From assembly GCF_025766255.1 (NCBI RefSeq), contig NW_026516707.1, positions 124,001-188,000 of the forward strand: a stretch of 64,000 nt of DNA, written 5' to 3'. Origin of the DNA: Zychaea mexicana (taxonomy: Eukaryota > Mucoromycota > Mucoromycetes > Mucorales > Lichtheimiaceae). The position numbers and the translations under genes were made by a program. Positions 23,106-34,619 of this stretch are shown piece after piece (position 1 is the first letter of the stretch; every line of letters begins with the position of its first letter). The notes beneath the pieces are model-generated. The model was not told where the DNA came from and did no database searches. It saw only the letters and a list, made by a program, of their open reading frames with translations.

Positions 23106-26100
23106 TTAGAAATGAGACATGGAAATGCCTGCAGTTTCAAAGTATTTCGGTAGGAATTGGCTGGCTTCGGATGGCATGGCAGACTTGACGATACCTCGCT
23201 TTTCTGGAGACATAGCAACAAGCTGTTGTGCAAGGTAAATTTGGCATGGAGGCAACGATGCTACTGGATCTTCTCGTACGGGTGCGGCCGTCGACAGCTT
23301 GGCAAACGATGTCTGGTAGCCTGCAGTTTCTTCGCTGATATCCAGGGTGTACAAATCATCGGGTCCGTCGTCGTTTGCAGTAGGTGGCAATTCAAGCATA
23401 CGCAGCAAGGCGGTAAAAATTTGAGGCCATACTTGACCTGCATACGGTTGTTGGATCATCAGATCGCTATGGGTCAACAGTCGAACCATGCCGACACCGC
23501 AGATCTTGTAATCGATAGGATCACGCAGTGCGTTCAAGTCTTCGGTGACAAAGAGTGTGATAATTTGGCCAAACAAACTACATTCATTTTCACAAATGTT
23601 AGATACTTATTTTAAGAAATAGAGGTTCCTCGCATTCATACACCAGGACTACCCGTTAGTACATACCCTGGCTGCATGTTATCAAAGACACGAATCAACA
23701 CGTCGGGTCCGCCCAACTTTTCCAAGACAAAGAATAGACACACCCAAAGGGTAAAGTTTCGTGTAAATCGATCAAAAACGGTACGGTCGTTGCGTCTTTT
23801 GGTCTGCAGACGTGTCAACACAGATGTGACGAGAACAGGGAGGTAACGTGACAATATTTCACTGTGATATAACGTGTATGTCATGAGCCTTTCAAATGAA
23901 CACAAAACCTATCTTGGTAACAAGAAACTTACATTGGTACATTCTTGGTCACCGCAATCAAAAGAGCCAGAGCATAATGATCATTTTGACGCGAATTGAT
24001 AAGCTTTTGTTGGAAGATACCAAGGATGGGCTCCAGCTTATTGTTTGCAACAATTGTGTTGATACCCTTGGCCAAATAGACTTCGAGCAATCGAACAAGT
24101 GCTGGGATATTGCCTTGTTCCCAGAGCGGTGGGTTCAATAAAGGGGTCAAAAGAGCAATGTAAGCTTCGGACAGTTCTTGGCCCTGGTGATGATCCAGCA
24201 GCTGGGCCAGCAATTGGAATACATAAGGTGTGAATTCTGAATTGATCTGTTAGCAAGCTGTTTAGGTTTCATGTAAACTCTAGTATACCCTGCTATTAAT
24301 GTATATTTGCTTTTGAAATCTTACCCTGGATATCTTGGCCCAAGATGGTTTGGAAAGGACCAAACAGCATATTCTCAAATTCTGCCACGGCGCCGTCGTT
24401 TACAGGGCAAATGAAACGGATCAATGCACCAATGCTTTCAAAAATATAGTGGTTAAATCGTGGGTTGCTTGGATTGGCACTCACAATACCCAAGATGGTC
24501 GTCAGCTTGCCCATAATGACATTCACATAATTCACCATGTGCTGACGGCAGGTGATGATGACACGCATCACAGCACGCATGAGATAATCGTTCTCGGACA
24601 ACTTCTCGGGTGTTTGACCAGCTTCAATAAGGCGGAAAAGTTGTACGAGGAGTGTTTCTGCATATTGGGCAATGTCTTCGGCCGAGAACCTAACAGGTTG
24701 CAACAACATGTATCAAAGTTAATTTTTATTCTCTTTTGGTATAAACACACGCACACACACTCTCTCGTTTTTAATTACTCAGCTTTGGTTTCAAAGGTAG
24801 CACGAGAAATCATATATTACTTACAGCATGGCCTTTCCTTGACGGAGGAAAAGTATACGCTCAATCGCAATAGCAGAGTAGGTATGTACGACATAATTGC
24901 TTGATTCCAAGTGTTTGACCAGATATGGGAAAACAGTCAGCAATTGCTCTTTGGTAAGCTAGATAATGAAATAAATGGCAAGTTAGCTTTTCGACCGAAT
25001 CAAAATAAAACAAAGATGTTCTGTTGATATGTGTGTACCTGACTACGGAAGGTGTACAAGAACTTGATAGCATCCACCTTGAGAATGGGTGAGCCAGCGT
25101 TGACATCTGTTTCTAGATCGCCAAGGATATGTTTGGTAAAGAAATCGACAACATCCACCAAATTGTTGGTTTGAGTAACACCAAGCTATAATAATCAATA
25201 GGATGTTAGCGTTTCGATCTTTGAATAACAAACATCATCAATCCATCCTATTATTACCTGTGCAGTCGAGGTTCGGCTAGCAATAGCGACGAGCAAGAAA
25301 ATGGCAGTGTTCTTGTCTTTCCAGTTTCCTTGAGGGTTTGCACCGTATCGCTATATATATATGTATACCCCGCCCCCGAGAAACGGTGTATCGTGTAAGT
25401 CGCTCCGAGAAAATCATACATGTAGCTTTTGACAACTCGTATTTCATCATGCTTTTTACCTCCAAGAAATGAGTTATATACTGGTTGACGATCTGCGTGG
25501 TTTGCGATTCATAGCGCTCCATCAAGCCACGGATGAAATCAGCAGCAGCACGACGACGCGTATCCGTGTCTAAAAACCACATTATCAGTGAGAACCCTCT
25601 TTTTTAATAGAACGACCATATCTTACATATACTGTACCTGAGCCTTCCAAATCACGTCGAATATACTCAATAGGGTTATCCTCAAATAGTTCCTCATCGA
25701 CCTCTGCAAACATTATAAAAATACACAACACATATTGTTAGCCAACACACGGACACATTTTTAGGATTATTCTTCCACTTATCAATAAATATATAAAGTT
25801 TACCTCTCATGGCAATGTTCGACAATGCAATCTTTTCACACATTTGAGCCATAGTATCACCCGACGTAACGGCACCTGACATACGCTCCAGCTTCACCAT
25901 ACAGGTAAGCAACGAAAGGGCCTTGCAAACCAGCTATATAATCGATCCACCACAAAAAATAAGAATCCGTGACACCAATTGACACATAAAAAAGACGGAG
26001 AGAGCCTTTTTCTTCCCAACATACCGTATCGTATTTGGCCTCTTGTCCCAGCGACATCAGCAACTGCACCGTAATACTGAAAAACCCATCCATATGACGG

Positions 26101-27535
26101 AAATCCTCCTCGTATTTCTGGGTATACAATTCCAAAATTTCGCAGATACCGGTCTTGATACGTTCGAGAGGACCTGCTTCTTCGTCGTCATCGATCTGCA
26201 AATATTGGTTGTTGTAGACAAGATAGTATTGGAAGAATTCCATAAACTTGTCCATGTTATCTTCAAAAAATTCGGGTAAATCTTGACAGTTCAGGTCGTA
26301 AAAGATCTTGATCAACAGAATCAAAGATTGCGACAATGGTTTCAAGGCTTCCGCGTTGGCGACATTGTCCTTGATCAGCTTGTCCGTGATCTGTGCCATA
26401 ATTTAACCAACCCCACCCGCGGTTCAGTAAGTATTGATCATATAAATTCGCGTGTACGTATCGTTGTAAAACAATGAAATAGCTGTACCTGGAAAAGCTG
26501 CAAGTAAGGTTCACAGAACTTGTCAAGAACATACTTGATATCCAAAAACAAGTTATCCGAAGCAAATTGAGATCGCCACCTTATACGCAATAGCTTAGAT
26601 CAATATGTGGAACAAGCATAATCCCTTCTTTTCAATTGTTGTCGACCCTCCCCCACCCTTTTCTCCGTTTTCCGACACGCGTACCTTTTGAAAATCGAAT
26701 GAGCGATTTGCAGGATACCGTTGTTGACATTATAGTCACTAGGGCTCAATCGACCGATTAATTGCTACAAGCATGTTTTAGTAGAGCTTCTACAAGTATC
26801 AAGAAATACCCATTCGACTATTTTTTTTTTGCTACGTACGTCAAGCAAATTATCCCACTTGTCGGGAAAGTCTTCGTCTGCCATGATTGCCAGAGCATCA
26901 CTGATCTGAAGCTGGATCTTTTCGGGTACACTAATCAACAAATCCACAATTTGTGCTTTAATCGTTTGGCGATCCTGAGGGGCGATCTTGTCTGCGTTTT
27001 CATTGTCCTGAAGTTTAGATTAAAGTAACCGGGAAAGGCCATACGAGTGATTTTTGTTTTCGTGTATATAGTGAGGGGAAGAAAGAGAAAGTACAAAGAG
27101 AAAGGAAGAGTCAGTCAAGAACAAAGAACCATAAACGACGCGTATGTTGTATGGTTGTTTCTCGAAACTTTTGATTTTTTTTTCATGTAAAAAAAGAAAA
27201 AAACCTTACCGGCACCCAATGACGTTTGATATAGTTTTTAAAGTACAAAGAGCCGGCAAATCGAAGTGTCATGTCGGCTCCATTGTCGCTAATCAATTTT
27301 AATAAAAGCAAGGGGAAACCTTGTTGTACTTCGACTTCGCCCAACTGACGTTCCGCTGCAACAGGTTTTGTTTTTTTTTTTATAAAAAAAAGAGTATAAA
27401 TTGACTAGTTCCAAAGGACCAATGATTAAACGGAAATATAAGTAAGAAGTATTTACCTTCTTTTTGGGAAGCTGGATTGAGGGTTTGTTGTAAGTACTGC
27501 TGGAGCGCAGTGTACGTCTGATCGTTGATCTCCAT
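23106..27535 (-). CDS. CSE1: Exportin-2 / CSE1 importin-alpha re-exporter
   Basis: CSE1/CAS returns importin-alpha to the cytoplasm as a trimeric complex with Ran-GTP. Sixteen exons on the minus strand (27457-27535, 27210-27355, 26840-27007, 26685-26764, 26489-26579, 26025-26390, 25804-25933, 25638-25703, 25460-25569, 25258-25350, 25039-25185, 24825-24958, 24325-24689, 23933-24236, 23667-23861, 23106-23577) sum to 2946 nt, 981 aa, close to the usual 960-970. The N-terminal importin-beta-like repeat includes RFAGSLYFKNYIKRHWVP and IMADEDFPDKWDNLL. The middle has CQDLPEFFEDNMDKFMEFF and DNPIEYIRRDLEGSDTDTRR. The end has LFFVLEKLGGPDVLIRVFD and YLAQQLVAMSPEKR. HEAT repeats fill the whole length. 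Introns are short, mostly under 150 nt. The 5' end faces the candidate membrane-protein gene at 27814-28550, also on the minus strand. Confidence 0.96.
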
Positions 27536-27813
27536 GAGAAAGTGTGGCGAGGCGCGTCGTGCGTTCAAGAAGGAGAAAGAAAAGCAGATAATACTGCTGC
27601 GAGAGCACGGTGATGGTTTATTGGCTACATGCAATGTTTGTAACTCCGCCGAGCACACTGCTAACTTGACATTATTCCAGCCTCAGGCCTGAAGGCCCTA
27701 TGCCCATTTGACAACATGGCATTACTTAATATTTTGGCTCCAAATATTAGTTTCTTTACTTTATTTTCTCATATATTCCTACACATCAGCCGTTCGTCTC
27801 CATCCTCACACAT

Positions 27814-28550
27814 TCAACGATACAGCCACATTGCCAACAAGCAATATATGAAAATGACGATCAACAACGTTATCGCTTCTTCATAGCTACTTGGCTTTCT
27901 TTCTGTTGCTTCAGCAACTTGCTTCCTCCCATTTAAAACGTCATCCTGATCAACATGATTTACAAGGCCCATTTTCGTCTCGTGATGCAGTACCTCAACT
28001 TGGCCCTTGAAGGCGTTATAATATAAAGTTTGTTGTGTATCCTCACTTTTCATATGCCCAAACACGAGCCATATTCTTGTTAAAGAATACGCCAGTAGTG
28101 TTGTTTCAAAAAGGAAAGAGCAGAAGAGAAGGCGTATGCTTGTCAAGGCAAGGACATGCTCATACAATGTTATCGCGCATTGCTAGCTCAAAGCTGATAT
28201 ATCCTCCAAACTGTTGCCCCATAGCACACTGATCTTATCGTCGACACACCGTACATTCTTTTTGGTACAGTAGTATATACTTACTTTAATTGCTTATTTT
28301 GATACTGTAATGATAATGACAACCGGCATTTGTCACGATTTTCATGCATGGCAAGTACGCTAACAGCTGTTATTGATTTGGATCTGTAAGAGATGATACA
28401 ACGGTAAATTAGATAGCTATTTCCTGAGACTCTATATTCACAGAATGTATACATGGCTAGCCCTAATGATAAGCAACCAAACCACTGCAGCCAGGTTGGC
28501 ACCGTAAAACATTGATTAAAATGACTCTCTTCATCTGCTCTAAGAAACAG
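27814..28550 (-). CDS. Candidate small membrane protein gene, exon structure unresolved
   Basis: Two minus-strand frames look protein-like but cannot be joined with confidence. The upstream one begins at an ATG near 28553 (MALRLFLRADEESHFNQC), has a hydrophobic stretch (WLQWFGCLSLGLAMYTFC), and runs to QYQNKQLK directly followed by a strong GTAAGT donor near 28288. The downstream one (to 27814) ends in a hydrophobic C-terminus, ITLLIVIFIYCLLAMWLYR, after a polar region with TLYYNAFKGQVEVLHHETK. Together they would give a protein with N- and C-terminal membrane segments. A stop-containing or skipped segment between about 28170 and 28288 needs an intron whose acceptor I could not fix. It could instead be two unrelated chance frames. 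Confidence 0.3.
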
Positions 28551-28872
28551 ACGTAGTGCCATAATTGCTTTTTCTTCTACAAATTTCAATAGGAAGCAGA
28601 CTATTTCGCTTGTTTGGCCAATATGTTCAAGCTCTTCTTTTATTTGGCGTTTCTTCTTTATTGCTTCCCACTAGCTCCCATCATTGTCCAACACTTTGAT
28701 ATGCACCGTAATTGAATTTCTGTCACTACATCAGGATCCGCAGGCGAGCCGCTGCGAGCACGATATTAAACAAATCAGAGTCCGCCGATACCCAAGGGAA
28801 GGTCGCAGTGGTCGCAGCAACTCTAAACCGCCCCGCTACTACACCAACACCAGCACTTGAAGAAAAGAAATA

Positions 28873-29570
28873 ATGCCAAAGATTGTATCCTCATCGATCG
28901 TTTCTTCATCCGATCACACAGGCCAACTCGAAGATCAGCGTCATTTATTACACGTGTACTATTGCTTATGCTCAGAATTCTTACTCGTCATTGACGCCGA
29001 TTTACGAAAATTACCGCGACGACGTACAGACAATGCAATCATTGTGTCAAACACACGAAGGACGTATAAATTCACAGCTGAAAGCGATGGCTGCACTATT
29101 GTCAAACGGTAAACTATTGGCATCAGATTCCTTTCAGTAGTTGTGCCTTTTGGTGGTGAAGCCTTGAGAAAGCGGGGATCTGGAACTCAAGAGTTATCCA
29201 ACTCTCGACGACACAATATGGATACTAAAAGCTTCTCATTTTTATCTTGCTGTTAATCCAATCGAACAATAGACGAGAAGGTTTCGAGAAACAATACCGG
29301 TATCATTGCCCAAGTAAAGTTCAATAATTCCCTTTATTTACATATCCATCTAGCTTACCATGGACACAAAATTGCTTCTCTCCTTAAATAATTTTTGTCA
29401 CTCAATTTGCATCAAACACACTTTATGTAGGATGCCGGTTACTGGTGGCCTATGAAATGAATGAAAATAAGAAATCTGGACCCTATACGTACATAGTGGA
29501 CAGCGCATTGACTGAAAAACAAGGCAGCGCTCCGCCTAATGCTATCCAAGATATCCCTACGCCAGCATAA
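28873..29570 (+). CDS. STEEP1 / CXorf56 (UPF0428) homologue, short form
   Basis: Three exons, 28873-29108, 29273-29313 and 29431-29570, sum to 417 nt, 138 aa. The N-terminus MPKIVSSSIVSSSDH and the segment LLHVYYCLCSEFLLVIDADL followed by RKLPRRRTD are diagnostic of the CXorf56/STEEP1 family. The junctions restore TIVKRREGFEKQYRYHCPRC, the family's second cysteine pair, so a zinc site from the CLC and CPRC cysteines is likely. The human protein is about 222 aa; the long charged C-terminal tail seen there is absent here and the protein stops shortly after the core. Known roles: spliceosome-associated protein, and in vertebrates promotion of STING exit from the ER. A fungal role is more likely in mRNA splicing, which is inference. 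Confidence 0.88.
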
Positions 29571-30266
29571 ACTATCAAGCTCCCACATGTAAATCAGTAT
29601 CACGGACCTATACACACAAAAAAGAAAAAAAGTCGACGTCGTCGTCGTGTCTCTCCCCTCGCACAACCCCCTTTCAAACCTCCTTTTCAAAAGATGATAT
29701 GAAATCTTACAAGATAAAAGAAATGTCTACATGACTGCATACGGGATACAGCGTTGCGTCGCGTTTTTCGAAAATCATTCATTTTATTACATGCACATCC
29801 ATCATTCATATATATCACGAGACAATTGCACTTCTAGTCGTATATATCGCACATGAGGGCAAGTAGGCAAGATACAATGCCAATCTATAGTAATGGAGAA
29901 AGAAAGTGTGTGTGTGTGTGCGAGAGCGAAAGAGATTGAAAGGGGTGAGCATGAAGAGATGCTACGTATGTTCGTCTGTCTTTGTAATAGCTAAAGGAAA
30001 TAAGGGGATCATCAAAAGAAGGATACAGTAAAAAAAGCTTCGACCATCATCAGCTGTAATTGCCCATGCAGCAATGCTTTAACACGCCTATTTTTGGCTT
30101 TGAACACGATGGATCTACTGGTTTTCCTATAGTCTACAGCACTCACTCCCCGTTTCTTTTTTTTTTTTGTCGACGATTCATTCTTTTTCCGATCCCTGAT
30201 ACTTTCTTCTTCTTCTTCTCTCTTTCTCTTCCTTTTTTTCCTTTGTCAAAAGATATCCTTTAGTTA
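29571..30266. other. Intergenic, promoter of the next + strand gene
   Basis: No gene recognised. Contains a short (GT)n at about 29907-29921, and a pyrimidine-rich stretch (CTTCTTCTTCTTCTCTC) just before 30267 that probably belongs to the promoter or leader. Confidence 0.4.
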
Positions 30267-32154
30267 ATGGCACTGCGATCTATACTCGATCCTTTATTGC
30301 CCGGGCAAGAAACTGATCCTATGGACAGCATCAACAGTAGCCCACCGCCAGAACAACATCATGAACCATCGTCACCAGCACCTAACGACAGCCATCCACC
30401 TCCTCCTCCTCCATCATCTCCTCCAGAGCCTCAGCCTTCTAGCAACAACGACCCTAAGAGTCCACCATCGCCAGCACCATCGTCCAACAACAACAACCAT
30501 GACACCAATAGCAATGTAAAACCTTCTCACTAGCTATTACGAGATTTTTTCTTTTCAAAGTGAAAAGATACTCCCACAGTCGTGTCAGATCCAACATTCC
30601 ATATGTGTGTGCCTCACTCACTCTCTCTCTCTCTCTCTTTCATTCATTCCTATTCTAGGGTCCAGACAAAACTGTGCCAACCGACCATCCATCCCCGGGT
30701 GCAGCAACAAGTCCTGCTGCTAAAGATGATACTCCTACTAAAAGTAAGGATGAGAAAAAACCCACACCAGCTGTATCTACCACTACTACATCTCCTTCAT
30801 CATCCAACCATAATCATTCAAAACATCATCATGACCCAACAACTCCTTCATCCTCCTCCAAAGATCATAATAACAACAGCAACAGCTCTGCTGCTGCTGC
30901 CACTGCTCCTCCTTCGGGCCAGCCAACCGAAAAAGCGGCTCATCATCCTCCGAACAGCAAGACTGTCACCACGTCAAGTGCAACTAAAGTGATCGCCGTC
31001 AGCACTTCTGCCGATGGAAGTGTGCATACCTATACATCCACGTCATATACGCCTTACTCGACTGTCATAGCTGACTCGGGCAACGACAAAGGCGATGGTG
31101 GTAATAGTTCTGCGTCTGCAATTGCGGGAGGTGTTATTGGAGCGACAGTATTGGCTGCATTGCTTGGTATGTAATTAAGAATTCGTTTCGCTTTTTATAT
31201 ATGTATAAATTATCCATATAAGCGTCCTTCTTTCTCCTCTTCCTTCTCCTCCCCCACCTTATCAAGTCTTCTTTTTTCAGAAAGGAATTAAATGATTAAC
31301 TCAAACCTACTACTACTACTACCACGACACACAACATCAAATGCATCTCTCTCTAAATTAATATGCTTCCGAAAATAGGCGCACTAGCATTTATCTGTAT
31401 GCGACGGAAACGACAAAGACGACAGCAAGCCTTCGCGGCAAAGGGCGACAGCACCGATCATACCGACGCAGATGAACTCATGTACTACCGATCGCCTGCA
31501 ACGACTGCCACGACTGCAACTGTGCCACCGCAACAAGATCCTGTAGCCATGGCCGAGCAACAGCATGGCATCAATAGCACACCACCCATGGCCGTCATGA
31601 ACAGCTTGCCACCTCCACCAGCGAACAACGGGGTATCTCCTGCACGACCCTTTATCGCGCCTTACGCTACTACGACTCCAGCAGCCTATTCTGAGGACGG
31701 AAGCGAATATGGTTCTGCCTACATGCCTCCAGTGAGTAGTGGAGGCCAACAAGGAGCGTCTACTGGTAACTACCATCAAGCATCACAATCGGCTGGCTAC
31801 TATTATCCGACCCAACAAGCCGATCTCAATGCAGGCTATGCGCCAACAACAACCCATGATGGTCGGATGTTGACAGCAGCTTATATGGAGCCAGGTCAAC
31901 AGCAACAACAACAACAGCAGCAGCAAACAACCGTTTATCGTACCCCCTCGCATGCTGGTCAACAATACCATTATCAGCAAGAACAACAACCACAGCAGCA
32001 GCCGATGTATATGCCTCAACATGAAGTTGATTACAGTTATTATCAACAACAACAACCAATGCAACAGCACCATCCTCCTCCTGTTGGCTATGCTACCGAT
32101 GGATACTACTCACCGCAGATTGTGCAAATGGATGTACCTCACACTAAAGATTAA
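30267..32154 (+). CDS. Single-pass membrane protein with Ser/Thr-rich ectodomain and Gln-rich tail
   Basis: Three exons, 30267-30515, 30659-31166 and 31379-32154, sum to 1533 nt, 510 aa. Residues 1-235 are Pro/Ser/Thr-rich with HTYTSTSYTPYSTVIAD before the membrane. One transmembrane helix (AIAGGVIGATVLAALLGALA then FICM) is created across the second intron and is followed by the stop-transfer MRRKRQRRQQ. The last 230 residues are rich in Gln, Tyr and Pro. The layout resembles fungal cell-surface sensors such as Mid2/Wsc types, but no signal peptide is visible at the chosen ATG and no WSC domain exists, so the name is not justified. An upstream exon with a signal peptide is possible. It converges with the gene at 32431-33444. 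Confidence 0.75.
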
Positions 32155-32430
32155 ACTGGCTTTCTTTCCCCTATATACATCTCTCTTTCTCTTTTTCTGA
32201 ATCCATAACTAATACTAATATAATCATGTTGTTGTTTTTTGCTGCTTATGATATGTATTGCTGTGCCAAAATCGAATAATGGGAGATACAGTAATGTGAA
32301 CCTTAATTCATACCAACACTATCATCATTTCTGGATGATCACTTTTTTACATTCTCTATGTACAGTAAATCCAAGTGCACACCTTATAGAATGGAAATAT
32401 GCAGTATGGATAACTTTATTTATAAATAAT

Positions 32431-33444
32431 TTATCCTCTTGATGAAGTGAGCATCTTGATGACCAAAAATCCAATACAGATCCATAAGAGTAAATTGGCA
32501 GAACCACGTTGTTGTTGCTGCTGGGACGAGGCACCGCTAAAGACACCAATTTGGCCCAATTCACCGATCTTGCCTAGATCACTTCCTGGTGGTAAGCTAG
32601 TATAAGATGGTGTTGCTGCGTTTGTGTCGACAGGTTGTTGCTTAGGTGGTGCGCGGTTATTAGGTGGCAGTGGTGGCATGCCTTTGTCTGCGGGAGGTGG
32701 CGGCGGCGGCAATGCCTTGTCAGTGGGCTTGCTAGTAGAACCCTTTGTTGTTGTTGTTGTTGCTGCTGTTGTAGGAGGGAGTTTCTTCTTGTCGGTCGCT
32801 TTTGGCGGTGGTGGAGCTCCTGGAGGCGGATTCTTTCCAGGTGGAGGACCTGGGTTTTTACCAGGCGGTGGATGATTATTGCCCGGTGGACCTGGAGGAG
32901 GAGGGTTATTACCAGGTGGACCAGGAGGACCAGGTGGTGGTTGACCAGGAGGACCAGGTGGAGGACCTGGAGGTGGTGGAGGTGGTGGAGGTGGTGGAGG
33001 CGGTGGAGGCGGTGGTGGCGCAGCTTGAGCTTCCAATGCATCGGTAACAGAAGATGGTGGTGGTCGCTTTGGCTTAGGATCATCAAAGTCCTTCATCCAA
33101 TGCTCAGGGTCTCTCAATCGCTCGTCGTCGTCATCACTATGAGGCGGCTTGTGTGCTGCTTTGACAGGATCCACTCCTGGTGGCACATTATCCATTTCCT
33201 TCTTTGACGCTGGTTGTTCTTCTGGGTGATGTTGCTGTTGCTGTTCAGGACGCTGTTGTCTATCCATGGAAGAGGGTGTATGTCCAGGTCGTTCCTCTTT
33301 TGGATAGAGCTGCATCGACGATTCTTTACCCGTATCGGATGGTGGACCCATTGTACGATCCTTTTGATGATGGCGACCAGCGGATTGTTGCTCGTGTTTT
33401 TCGTTGCCATGCGGCACCGGTGGTGGCGATGGTGATGCTTCCAT
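32431..33444 (-). CDS. Proline-rich tail-anchored protein
   Basis: An uninterrupted 337-aa frame. It begins MEASPSPPPVPHGNEKHEQQ, is polar to about residue 135, and then has long polyproline and Pro-Gly-Pro runs interrupted by PPGKNPPPG repeats. It ends with a single hydrophobic helix (LLLWICIGFLVIKML) only a few residues from the C-terminus. This is the layout of a tail-anchored protein facing the cytosol. The polyproline is FH1-like and could bind profilin or SH3/WW domains, but no formin FH2 domain follows. Function not assigned. Confidence 0.7.
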   Translation of the reverse strand: MEASPSPPPVPHGNEKHEQQSAGRHHQKDRTMGPPSDTGKESSMQLYPKEERPGHTPSSMDRQQRPEQQQQHHPEEQPASKKEMDNVPPGVDPVKAAHKPPHSDDDDERLRDPEHWMKDFDDPKPKRPPPSSVTDALEAQAAPPPPPPPPPPPPPPPPPGPPPGPPGQPPPGPPGPPGNNPPPPGPPGNNHPPPGKNPGPPPGKNPPPGAPPPPKATDKKKLPPTTAATTTTTKGSTSKPTDKALPPPPPPADKGMPPLPPNNRAPPKQQPVDTNAATPSYTSLPPGSDLGKIGELGQIGVFSGASSQQQQQRGSANLLLWICIGFLVIKMLTSSRG

Positions 33445-33632
33445 GGTGGATTAACCCCAAATCCAACAATGAAGAGAAAAAAAAAGAAATCCATTCGTTC
33501 TCTTTTTTTTTTTACTGCTTAAAGCAAATCACATTCCTGGTCTATACTACAACATTTACAAAAAAAAATATACCGAGTATGCGCGTTGGTATTAAATTTA
33601 ACGAGAGGGAAGGTTTGTACAAGGATTGGTTA

Positions 33633-34313
33633 TCAATTCTTCTCTGTAGTTGTAGTTTTCTCTTCTTCATCAGGGCGCCAGTGCTTCATGCGATGATCCA
33701 GCATCCTTTCAACTGCCTTTTGGTTACCAAACAACTGAGCCTCCGTCCTAGCCTTCTTCAAGTCCTCGATGGTCCGTAAATGATGACGGTCAGCCGCCGT
33801 TTTGCGCGACGAATGCGAGTCAATGATATTGACAAACTGCAATACGCCCAACGAGACCGAGACAGCGGCCACAATCGATATAAACACCGAGTTTTTCACA
33901 AACCGAGGCTTGTCATGAGACGACCAGGGACCTTCTTTGTAATGGATATCGTCGTGTGAAGCCCAATAGGCGTTCGTATACGACGCCGGTCTATTGCCAG
34001 GACCCCAGGGATCACCCGCTGACGTAGCAGAGGGAAATGCCAGATCGCCCCATCCTATGCCAGTCTGAATGTAGTTTTTTCGACGGACGGGATCAGAGAG
34101 GAGTTCATATGCCTTAACGACTTGATGGAATTCGTCGACATTGCCAGTAGGGGTATCGGGATGCAGGGTCTTGGCAAGTTCATAGTACCGTTTCTTTATG
34201 TCTTGCGTGGAAGCATGCGTGCCAAGCGACAGGATTTCAAAAGGGTCTTTTAGTTTGGCTGAGGAAGTTTTTTTGTTCTTGGCAGCAAAGGTTGCGTAGC
34301 ACCTCTTAAACAT
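33633..34313 (-). CDS. Mitochondrial-type J-domain protein (DNAJC30-like layout)
   Basis: A single exon of 226 aa from the ATG at 34313. The basic, Ser/Ala-rich N-terminus MFKRCYATFAAKNKK looks like a mitochondrial presequence. The J domain runs from about residue 22 to 85 (DPFEILSLG, then KRYYELAKTLHPDTPTG with HPD at 51-53, then FHQVVKAYELLSDPVRRKNY). One hydrophobic helix at about 143-164 (SVFISIVAAVSVSLGVLQF) follows. J proteins stimulate Hsp70 ATPase; the layout suggests an inner-membrane co-chaperone. A longer frame upstream has no ATG. The 5' flank is interrupted about 20 bp upstream by the LINE insertion at 34349-40018, so its promoter may be altered. Confidence 0.85.
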   Translation of the reverse strand: MFKRCYATFAAKNKKTSSAKLKDPFEILSLGTHASTQDIKKRYYELAKTLHPDTPTGNVDEFHQVVKAYELLSDPVRRKNYIQTGIGWGDLAFPSATSAGDPWGPGNRPASYTNAYWASHDDIHYKEGPWSSHDKPRFVKNSVFISIVAAVSVSLGVLQFVNIIDSHSSRKTAADRHHLRTIEDLKKARTEAQLFGNQKAVERMLDHRMKHWRPDEEEKTTTTEKN

Positions 34314-34333
34314 GGGGAAAGCATGAAAAATCA

Positions 34334-34348
34334 AGTATAGAACAGTGT
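34334..34348. repeat. Left target-site duplication of the LINE
   Basis: The 15-bp string AGTATAGAACAGTGT is identical to 40019-40033. It lies next to the poly-A tail of the element (read as T14 here), which defines the insertion boundary. Confidence 0.9.
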
Positions 34349-34619
34349 TTTTTTTTTTTTTTATGGAGGAGGATCCCCAAGTGAGAGTTTATTTTTCTCT
34401 GCAGTCACGCGTGCCGCAATTTGGACAGAGGCGTGCTGCGTGCGAAACTGGTCGCTATTACGAACATTGTATCTTAGAGTTGTGGCACATGCGAGGAACA
34501 TACAAAGGGATAGTTACAAGTAGTAGGGGGGGGAGATTCTATGAATATAAGCATTTTTTTGTTTGTGTTTTTTTTTTTTTTTTTTTTTTTTTTGTTTTGT
34601 TTAATGATAGGAAAGAAAA

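Noticed and set aside
32574..33207. Long frames antisense to the proline-rich gene (Trp/Arg- and Gly/Val-rich)
   Set aside because: Shadow frames of the CCA/CCT-rich proline codons.
33633..34334. J-protein start at 34334
   Set aside because: That codon is TTG, not ATG; the ATG at 34313 gives a proper presequence.
34568..34593. T26 tract as the 3' end of a separate LINE insertion
   Set aside because: The perfect 15-bp duplication places the element boundary at 34349, so the tract is internal to the 3' UTR.
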